This document shows positions 58,645-64,000 of a stretch of 64,000 bases of DNA, in pieces. Made by a program: the position numbers and the translations under genes. Origin of the DNA: Pseudomonas syringae (GTDB lineage Bacteria; Pseudomonadota; Gammaproteobacteria; Pseudomonadales; Pseudomonadaceae). Each line of letters begins with the position of its first letter. The stretch's first letter is position 1. The DNA lies in contig NZ_LGSI01000051.1 in assembly GCF_001698815.1 (NCBI RefSeq), positions 216,053 to 280,052 of the forward strand. Reading direction: 5' to 3'. Under the pieces are notes generated by a model. That model was not told the origin of the DNA, ran no database searches, and was given only the letters and a program-made list of their open reading frames with translations.

Positions 58645-59601
58645 ATGAGCCATGAAGTGACGCGACCCCGCATCGGAATTATCGGCACCGGCGCCATCGG
58701 CGGTTTTTATGGCGTAATGCTGGCGCGGGCCGGTTTCGATGTGCATTTTTTGCTGCGCAGTGAATTCGCTGCGGTCACGCAACACGGCTTGCGAGTGGAC
58801 AGCGCGGTGTTTGGCGAACTGACGCTAAATCCGGTTCAGGCCTATTCCTCTGCCGCAGACATGCCGCGCTGCGACTGGCTGCTGGTGGGCGCCAAGGCCA
58901 CCAGCAACGCCGCGCTGGCACCCGCCATTGCTCAAACCGCTGCGCCTGGCGCTAAGGTGGTGGTCTTGCAGAACGGGCTTGGCGTCGAAGACACTCTGCG
59001 CAGTCTGCTACCTGATTCGCTGCATTTATTGGGCGGCCTGTGTTTCGTCTGCGCGCACCGCACGGCACCCGGAATCGTCGCGCATCAGGCGTTCGGTGCA
59101 GTGAATCTGGGTTATCACAGCGGTGCGGCGGACGATGCGGCCAGCCAACTTGCGCTGGTGGAGGAGGGGGCAAGCCTGTTCCGGTCCGCCGGCCTCGAAG
59201 CGCACGCCATGCCCAACCTGCAACAGGCGCGTTGGCAGAAGCTGGTCTGGAACATCCCCTACAACGGTTTGTCGGCGTTGCTGCAAGCCAGCACCACACC
59301 GCTGATGGCCGACCCGCAGAGTCGCGCGCTGATCCAGGCGTTGATGGCCGAGGTGGTGCAGGGAGCTCAAGCGTGCGGTCACGTATTGCCCGAAGGTTTC
59401 GCCGACCATCTGTTCGCGGTCACCGAGAAAATGCCGGATTATCGACCCAGCATGTATCACGATTTTCGGGAGCAGCGCCCCCTCGAACTTGACGCTATCT
59501 ACGCCGTACCACTGGCTGCGGCAGCGCAGGCGGGTTGTGACATGCCGCGTGTGCGCATGCTGTATCAGGCGCTGGCTTTTATCGATGCACGAAACAGCTG
59601 A
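58645..59601 (+). CDS. putative 2-dehydropantoate 2-reductase (ketopantoate reductase family)
   Basis: A 318-aa NADPH-dependent reductase of the PanE/ApbA family. The Rossmann motif GIIGTGAIGGFYGVMLARAG is at residues 10-29. The conserved catalytic-helix region is WQKLVWNIPYNGLSALL (Lys and Asn), and the C-terminal domain has YRPSMYHDFREQRPLELDAI with the Ser and Glu expected. Pseudomonads carry several paralogues, so true pantothenate synthesis is not certain. An AAGGAG site lies just upstream. It corresponds by position to PAO1 PA1752. Confidence 0.88.
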   Translation: MSHEVTRPRIGIIGTGAIGGFYGVMLARAGFDVHFLLRSEFAAVTQHGLRVDSAVFGELTLNPVQAYSSAADMPRCDWLLVGAKATSNAALAPAIAQTAAPGAKVVVLQNGLGVEDTLRSLLPDSLHLLGGLCFVCAHRTAPGIVAHQAFGAVNLGYHSGAADDAASQLALVEEGASLFRSAGLEAHAMPNLQQARWQKLVWNIPYNGLSALLQASTTPLMADPQSRALIQALMAEVVQGAQACGHVLPEGFADHLFAVTEKMPDYRPSMYHDFREQRPLELDAIYAVPLAAAAQAGCDMPRVRMLYQALAFIDARNS

Positions 59602-59621
59602 TCAGGCTGCAAGGCGAAATC

Positions 59622-60527
59622 ATGGCAAACGATCAAGGCAACAAACTGGTCCTGGCGATTTCCTCCCGCGCCTTGTTCGACCTGCGTGACAGTCATGCGA
59701 TCTACATGGCCGACGGCGTCGCGGCGTACCGCAAATATCAGATCGCTCATGAAGACGAGATGCTTGAGCCCGGCGATGCGTTTCTGTTGGTGCAGAAGCT
59801 GTTGAGCCTCAACGCGAGCATGAGCAAGGCGCGGGTCGAGGTCATTCTGGTTTCCCGCAACAGCGCCGACACCGGCCTGCGAATTTTCAATTCGATTCAG
59901 CATTACGGCCTGGACATTACCCGTGCGGCATTCGTCGGCGGTCGCAGCCCTTATCCTTATCTGGCTGCCTTCGGTTGCCATCTGTTTCTTTCGACGCACG
60001 CCGAGGATGTGCGCAGTGCGCTGGATGCCGGTTTCGCGGCGGCGACCATTCTCTCCGGTGGTGCACGGCGTGCGGCCAGTGCGGAGCTGCGCATTGCCTT
60101 CGATGGCGATGCCGTGCTGTTTTCTGACGAGTCGGAGCGGGTTTACCAGTCGGGCGGTCTTGAAGCCTTTCAGGCCAGTGAGCGCCAGTCGGCCCGCGAG
60201 CCATTGCGCGGCGGCCCGTTCAAACCGTTCCTGGCGGCGCTCAATCTGCTGCAGCGCGAGTTCCCCGAAGAGGCCTGTCCGATTCGCACTGCGCTGGTCA
60301 CGGCCCGCTCGGCGCCTGCTCATGAACGGGTCATTCGTACGTTGCGCGAATGGGACATTCGCCTGGACGAATCACTGTTCCTGGGCGGGCTGGAGAAGTC
60401 CGCGTTTCTTGAAGCCTTCGCGGCCGACGTGTTCTTCGATGATCAACCCGGTCACTGTGAAAAGGCCCGCGATGTGGTTGCCACTGGCCACGTCCCGCAC
60501 GGCATCAGCAACGAAATAAAACTTTGA
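59622..60527 (+). CDS. 5'-nucleotidase (PF06189 type)
   Basis: A 301-aa protein of the cytosolic 5'-nucleotidase family PF06189. Conserved segments are LVLAISSRALFDLRDSHAIY near the N-terminus (DL..S phosphatase-like motif), VEVILVSRNSADTGLRIFNSI, FVGGRSPYPYL, LRIAFDGDAVLFSDESERVY and EAFAADVFFDDQPGHCE. This matches HAD-like catalytic aspartates in DGDAV and FFDDQ. It is expected to dephosphorylate nucleoside monophosphates. It lies 20 bp after the reductase gene and probably shares its operon. Confidence 0.87.
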   Translation: MANDQGNKLVLAISSRALFDLRDSHAIYMADGVAAYRKYQIAHEDEMLEPGDAFLLVQKLLSLNASMSKARVEVILVSRNSADTGLRIFNSIQHYGLDITRAAFVGGRSPYPYLAAFGCHLFLSTHAEDVRSALDAGFAAATILSGGARRAASAELRIAFDGDAVLFSDESERVYQSGGLEAFQASERQSAREPLRGGPFKPFLAALNLLQREFPEEACPIRTALVTARSAPAHERVIRTLREWDIRLDESLFLGGLEKSAFLEAFAADVFFDDQPGHCEKARDVVATGHVPHGISNEIKL

Positions 60528-60621
60528 GCTTTTGCCGCTCGAACGGGTAATCACCGTCGCACTTTTTGGCGCGCTGCTAAGCTGAATCCATCTCCGCCAT
60601 TCTGGCTGTTCGGGAGGTCGT

Positions 60622-61134
60622 ATGATTCGTTCGATGCTGTATGCCACTGACCTGAGTCTGTATGCGCCCTACGTCATGCAGCACGCGCTGGCACTTGCTC
60701 GAACCTTTAACGCCGAGCTTTATGTGATCCATGTGGTTGAGCCGATGGGGTTGTTTGCCGAATCTGTACTACAAAGTTATCTGAGCGAGGATGCGCTGAA
60801 AGAGCTGCACCACCAGGGGCTCAACACGGTGCTGGATGGAATCGAGCAACGGGTACTGGACGGATTTCGGGAGGAACTGGGGGAAGGGCATCAGGATCTG
60901 GCCTTGATCCGCACCGTGCGGGTTGTGCAGGGCGATCCATGCAACGTGATTCTGGAGCAGGCGCAACAGCTTGAGGTCGACCTGCTGGTAGTGGGCAGTC
61001 ACAGTCACGGAACAGAAGCCACTGCACCGATTGGCCGCACGGCGGCCAGGGTTTTGCAGCTATCGGAGGTTCCGGTTTACATGGTGCCGGGGTGGAGCAA
61101 GGGCGCGCGCCGGAGAGATGAGACGCAGACGTAA
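60622..61134 (+). CDS. universal stress protein (UspA family)
   Basis: A 170-aa single-domain USP. The N-terminus MIRSMLYATDLSLYAPYVMQ is typical. The ATP-type binding signature is VVGSHSHGTEATAPIGRTAARVL (G-2x-G-9x-G(S/T)-like), followed by SEVPVYMVP. It probably helps survival under stress or low oxygen. GGGAGG lies 8 bases upstream. Corresponds to the USP next to cysB in PAO1 (PA1753). Confidence 0.9.
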   Translation: MIRSMLYATDLSLYAPYVMQHALALARTFNAELYVIHVVEPMGLFAESVLQSYLSEDALKELHHQGLNTVLDGIEQRVLDGFREELGEGHQDLALIRTVRVVQGDPCNVILEQAQQLEVDLLVVGSHSHGTEATAPIGRTAARVLQLSEVPVYMVPGWSKGARRRDETQT

Positions 61135-61183
61135 AATCGAGCGTGCCTTTGGCGCTCAAAAGTGATAAAAAGTTCTAGTTGCC

Positions 61184-61211
61184 TTGTTCTCACCATTAAT
61201 CCAGTTATATA
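61184..61211 (+). promoter_or_regulatory. candidate sigma-70 promoter of cysB
   Basis: TTGTTC (61184-61189), 16-bp spacer, TATATA (61206-61211), about 45 bp before the cysB start. Confidence 0.45.
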
Positions 61212-61255
61212 GCGTCGCTGATGCCTTGGGCGTCTTCCTGCTTTGAGGGATACAT

Positions 61256-62230
61256 ATGAAGCTTCAACAATTGCGCTACATCTGGGAAGTGGCGCACCAC
61301 GACCTCAACGTTTCAGCGACGGCTCAGAGTCTGTATACCTCTCAGCCCGGAATCAGTAAGCAGATTCGTCTGCTGGAGGACGAACTGGGTGTCGAAGTGT
61401 TCGCCCGCAGCGGCAAGCATCTGACCCGCGTCACCCCGGCCGGTGAACGCATCATCACCACCGCCGGCGAGATCTTGCGCAAAGTGGAGAGCATCAAACA
61501 GATTGCTCAGGAGTTCTCCAACGAGAAGAAAGGCACCCTGTCGATTGCGACCACGCATACCCAGGCGCGTTATGCGTTGCCGCCGGTGATCAGCAATTTC
61601 ATCAAGCAATACCCGGACGTGGCGCTGCACATGCATCAGGGCTCGCCGATGCAGATCGCGGAAATGGCCGCTGATGGCACCGTGGATTTCGCCATTGCCA
61701 CTGAGGCACTGGAGTTGTTCGGCGATTTGGTGATGATGCCGTGCTATCGCTGGAACCGTTGCGTCGTCGTGCCTCAAGGCCATCCGCTGGCCAAGGTGCC
61801 GAAGCTGACGCTGGAAGTGCTGGCTGAGTACCCGATCGTGACTTACGTGTTCGGTTTCACCGGTCGTTCCAAGCTTGACGAGGCTTTCAGCCATCGCGGC
61901 CTGACCCCTAAAGTGGTGTTCACCGCCGCCGACGCCGACGTCATCAAGACTTACGTGCGCCTGGGCCTGGGTGTCGGCATCGTGGCGAAAATGGCCGTGG
62001 ATGCCAAACTCGACAGCGATCTGGTGATGCTTGATGCCAGTGACCTGTTCGAGGCCAGCATCACCCGCATCGGCTTCCGTCGCGGCACTTTCCTGCGCGG
62101 CTTCATGTGCGACTTCATCGAGAAATTCGCCCCGCACCTGACCCGTGAGGTCATGGCCAAGGCGATTCAGTGCCACAACAAGCAAGAGCTGGAAGAATTA
62201 TTCGACGGCGTGGAATTGCCGGTGCATTGA
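61256..62230 (+). CDS. cysB: LysR-type sulfur regulator CysB
   Basis: A 324-aa LysR-family activator of cysteine biosynthesis and sulfate assimilation, inducer N-acetylserine. The N-terminal winged HTH is MKLQQLRYIWEVAHHDLNVS with TAQSLYTSQPGISKQIRLLEDELG. The effector domain has TTHTQARYALPPVISNFIKQYPDVAL and YPIVTYVFGFTGRS. The match to Pseudomonas CysB is close in length and sequence. GAGGG precedes the ATG. It is convergent with cysH, one of its expected targets. Confidence 0.97.
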   Translation: MKLQQLRYIWEVAHHDLNVSATAQSLYTSQPGISKQIRLLEDELGVEVFARSGKHLTRVTPAGERIITTAGEILRKVESIKQIAQEFSNEKKGTLSIATTHTQARYALPPVISNFIKQYPDVALHMHQGSPMQIAEMAADGTVDFAIATEALELFGDLVMMPCYRWNRCVVVPQGHPLAKVPKLTLEVLAEYPIVTYVFGFTGRSKLDEAFSHRGLTPKVVFTAADADVIKTYVRLGLGVGIVAKMAVDAKLDSDLVMLDASDLFEASITRIGFRRGTFLRGFMCDFIEKFAPHLTREVMAKAIQCHNKQELEELFDGVELPVH

Positions 62231-62239
62231 TTTAATCAA

Positions 62240-62327
62240 GTGGGAGCGAGCTTGCTCGCGAATAGGTCAGTAAATCAGGCAGGTTTTTAACCTGAAATAC
62301 TGCTTTCGCGAGCAAGTCTCGCTCCAA
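62240..62327. repeat. 88-bp REPIN, GTGGGAGCGAGCTTGCTCGC type
   Basis: Left arm GTGGGAGCGAGCTTGCTCGC and right arm CGCGAGCAAGTCTCGCTCCAAC, an inverted pair with an AT-rich interior (TTTTTAACCTGAAATA). It fills the gap between convergent cysB and cysH. Confidence 0.85.
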
Positions 62328-62342
62328 CGGGGCTGGTGGCAC

Positions 62343-63077
62343 TCAAACCTTCGCGATCAGGTTCCCCGAATGCAATCCGCATTCCTTCTGCGTGGCTTCT
62401 TCCCACCACCAGCGGCCTTCACGCTCATGCTGGTTCGGCAGCACCGGACGCGTGCACGGCTCGCAACCGATGCTGATGAAACCGCGTTCGTGCAGGCTGT
62501 TGTAAGGCAGTTCCAGCATGCGGATATAACCCCAGACTTCCTCGCTGGTCATCTGCGCCAGCGGGTTGAATTTGTACAGGGTGCGTTCCGGCGTTGAAAA
62601 CGCGCTGTCGATTTCCAGTGCCGCGACGTGGCTGCGTGTGCCGGGGCTCTGGTCGCGACGTTGCCCGGTGGCCCAGGCGGTTACGCCCGCTAGCTTGCGC
62701 CGCAGGGGTTCGATCTTGCGGATGCCGCAGCACTCGCCATGACCGTCGCGATAAAAGCTGAACAAGCCCTTTTCCTTGACGAAGGGTTCGAGCTTCTGCT
62801 GATCCGGGGTCATGATCTCGATGTCGATCTTGTAGTGCTCGCGCACCTGCTCGATGAAACGATAGGTTTCCGGGTGCAGACGGCCAGTGTCCAGGCTGAA
62901 CACCTTGACGTTCTTGTTCAGCTTCCAGGCCATGTCCACCAGCACCACATCCTCGGCACCGCTGAAGGAAATCCACAGATCATCACCGAAATGCTCAAAG
63001 GCCAGTTTCAGGATGTCCTGCGGGGACTTGTTGGCGTAAGTCGCGGCGAGACCGACGACGTCGAAGGGTTGGCTCAT
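62343..63077 (-). CDS. cysH: adenosine 5'-phosphosulfate (APS) reductase
   Basis: A 244-aa thioredoxin-dependent reductase making sulfite in sulfate assimilation. It is the [4Fe-4S] APS type, not PAPS: Cys116-Cys117 (GECCGIRK) and Cys205/Cys208 (GCEPCTR) bind the cluster, and the catalytic Cys233 is in KECGLH. Spacing equals that of P. aeruginosa CysH. The PP-loop-like nucleotide motif is SFSGAEDVVL, and SLDTGRLHPETY is also conserved. It is expected to be under CysB control; a 28-bp dyad lies upstream. Confidence 0.96.
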   Translation of the reverse strand: MSQPFDVVGLAATYANKSPQDILKLAFEHFGDDLWISFSGAEDVVLVDMAWKLNKNVKVFSLDTGRLHPETYRFIEQVREHYKIDIEIMTPDQQKLEPFVKEKGLFSFYRDGHGECCGIRKIEPLRRKLAGVTAWATGQRRDQSPGTRSHVAALEIDSAFSTPERTLYKFNPLAQMTSEEVWGYIRMLELPYNSLHERGFISIGCEPCTRPVLPNQHEREGRWWWEEATQKECGLHSGNLIAKV

Positions 63078-63158
63078 CAGGCGGTTTCCTAAAGTTGGCG
63101 CTTAAGCGCTCGTAATGACGGGGATGTTAACAAAATCTTTCGCCGAGTTGGCCGGTTT

Positions 63159-63186
63159 GCTGTTGTTGCGCTGAAACAGCAACAGC
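63159..63186. other. inverted repeat in the cysH-thrH divergent region
   Basis: GCTGTTG (63159-63165) and CAACAGC (63180-63186) flank a 14-bp centre. It lies about 85 bp upstream of cysH and 50 bp upstream of thrH. It may be an operator for either gene or an mRNA leader hairpin for thrH. Confidence 0.35.
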
Positions 63187-63237
63187 CCCTAAAGTGCCGG
63201 TTCTTTTTGACGATGAAGTCCCCTCGAGGAGTGTCCT

Positions 63238-63855
63238 GTGGAAATTGCCTGTCTGGACCTGGAAGGCGTGCTGGTCCCGGAAATCTGGATCGCCTTTGCT
63301 GAAAAAACCGGTATCGAATCGTTGCGTGCCACCACCCGGGATATTCCCGACTACGACGTGCTGATGAAGCAGCGCCTGCGCATCCTCGATGAGCACGGCC
63401 TGAAGCTTTCGGATATTCAGGAAGTGATCGGCACCTTGAAGCCGCTGGACGGCGCCATCGAGTTCGTCAACTGGCTGCGCGAGCGTTTTCAGGTGGTGAT
63501 TCTGTCGGACACGTTCTATGAGTTCTCCCAGCCGCTGATGCGTCAACTGGGCTTCCCGACCTTGCTCTGTCATCGCCTGATTACCGACGAGACCGACCGG
63601 GTTGTCAGCTATCAGCTGCGTCAGAAAGATCCAAAGCGTCAGTCGGTATTGGCGTTCAAGACCTTGTACTACCGGGTGATCGCGGCCGGCGACTCATACA
63701 ACGACACCACGATGCTGGGCGAAGCCGATGCTGGCATTCTGTTCCACGCCCCGGAAAACGTGATCCGCGAATTCCCGCAGTTCCCAGCGGTGCATACCTT
63801 TGACGACCTGAAAAAGGAATTCATCAAGGCCTCGAATCGGGATTTGAGTGTGTAA
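63238..63855 (+). CDS. thrH: bifunctional phosphoserine phosphatase/homoserine phosphotransferase ThrH
   Basis: A 205-aa HAD-superfamily enzyme. The nucleophile Asp7 lies in CLDLEGVLVPEIWIAF, motif II Ser in VVILSDTFYEF, and motif III/IV in AAGDSYNDTTMLGEADAGILFHAP. In P. aeruginosa ThrH has phosphoserine phosphatase activity and transfers phosphate to homoserine. The start codon is GTG 63238, preceded by GAGGAG; there is no ATG in reach. The cysB/cysH/thrH neighbourhood agrees with PAO1. Confidence 0.94.
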   Translation: MEIACLDLEGVLVPEIWIAFAEKTGIESLRATTRDIPDYDVLMKQRLRILDEHGLKLSDIQEVIGTLKPLDGAIEFVNWLRERFQVVILSDTFYEFSQPLMRQLGFPTLLCHRLITDETDRVVSYQLRQKDPKRQSVLAFKTLYYRVIAAGDSYNDTTMLGEADAGILFHAPENVIREFPQFPAVHTFDDLKKEFIKASNRDLSV

Positions 63856-63881
63856 GCAGCACCCTTCACACCTCAACCGGT

Positions 63882-64000
63882 AGGAGGGGACTTGTCCCCG
63901 AAAAGGCCGGTGTGAACGCTGAAGATCTTCCTCGGCAGACCCGACGCCTTCCCGGACAAGTCCGGTCCTACCGAGCCATACAACCGGTAGGAGGGGACTT
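63882..64000. repeat. REPIN plus a second REP start, cut by the window end
   Basis: Left arm GTAGGAGGGGACTTGTCCCC and right arm CCGGACAAGTCCGGTCCTAC (ends at about 63971) form an inverted pair of two variants. A further copy GTAGGAGGGGACTT begins at about 63987 and runs off the window, suggesting a tandem array. Confidence 0.78.

Noticed and set aside
8658..62327. REP palindromes considered as a CRISPR array or terminators
   Set aside because: They are dispersed, inverted pairs without regular spacers and with no cas genes, and they lack T-tracts.

Overview
The window is chromosomal DNA of a Pseudomonas species, most likely a fluorescent, non-aeruginosa lineage (P. fluorescens or P. syringae side of the genus). 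The evidence is the OprI lipoprotein, an OprD-family porin, the fabA-fabB pair beside a PA1611-type hybrid kinase, a TgpA cluster, ThrH, an APS-type CysH, high GC content, and many REP/REPIN palindromes between genes. I see no prophage, insertion sequence, CRISPR array, rRNA or tRNA. This is core chromosome with a few decayed or variable spots.

Layout. 0-5 kb: end of the 2-oxoglutarate dehydrogenase/succinyl-CoA synthetase operon (lpdG-sucC-sucD), a BrnQ-type branched-chain amino acid carrier and a small lipoprotein. 5-11.5 kb: heat-shock chaperone htpG with a recognisable RpoH promoter, a dienelactone hydrolase, a pirin and the unsaturated fatty acid genes fabA-fabB. 11.7-16.7 kb: a hybrid sensor kinase translationally coupled to a periplasmic binding protein, then gpsA, a DUF4389 membrane protein and sixA. 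16.9-20.5 kb: a broken acyl-CoA synthetase gene, a hotdog thioesterase and two alpha/beta hydrolases. 20.6-26 kb: a DUF4892 protein, an AI-2E-family permease, a six-EF-hand protein (XopAW-like), a two-component system and a tiny LuxR-type HTH protein.

26.3-34.4 kb: the complete high-affinity potassium uptake system kdpFABC with kdpDE, preceded by phased KdpE-like half-sites and interrupted by a REPIN between kdpB and kdpC. 34.4-42 kb: a patatin, a small lipoprotein, the MoxR/DUF58/TgpA transglutaminase cluster, a CHAD protein and a thioesterase. 42-50.3 kb: a small membrane protein, a chemoreceptor, TatD, lytic transglycosylase MltF2, DoxX, an 870-bp repeat island, an OprD-type porin and greB. 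50.3-56 kb: a YbbP/YbbA-type ABC exporter divergent from tesA with only 10 bp between start codons, an L,D-transpeptidase and oprI. 56.6-64 kb: a GNAT protein, a DAHP synthase, a thioredoxin-like protein, a ketopantoate reductase homologue, a 5'-nucleotidase, a universal stress protein, cysB, cysH and thrH.

From memory, gene order follows P. aeruginosa PAO1 in blocks: about PA1587-PA1637, then about PA2875-PA2853, then about PA1750-PA1757. The window is therefore mosaic relative to PAO1, with joins near 34.4 kb and 56 kb, both in gene-poor or repeat-bearing DNA. No wholly new defence or metabolic system is evident. The most interesting signals are the length-constant REPIN families, the repeat island at 46.9-47.5 kb, the kinase/binding-protein pair, the EF-hand protein beside a two-component system, and the decayed acyl-CoA synthetase.
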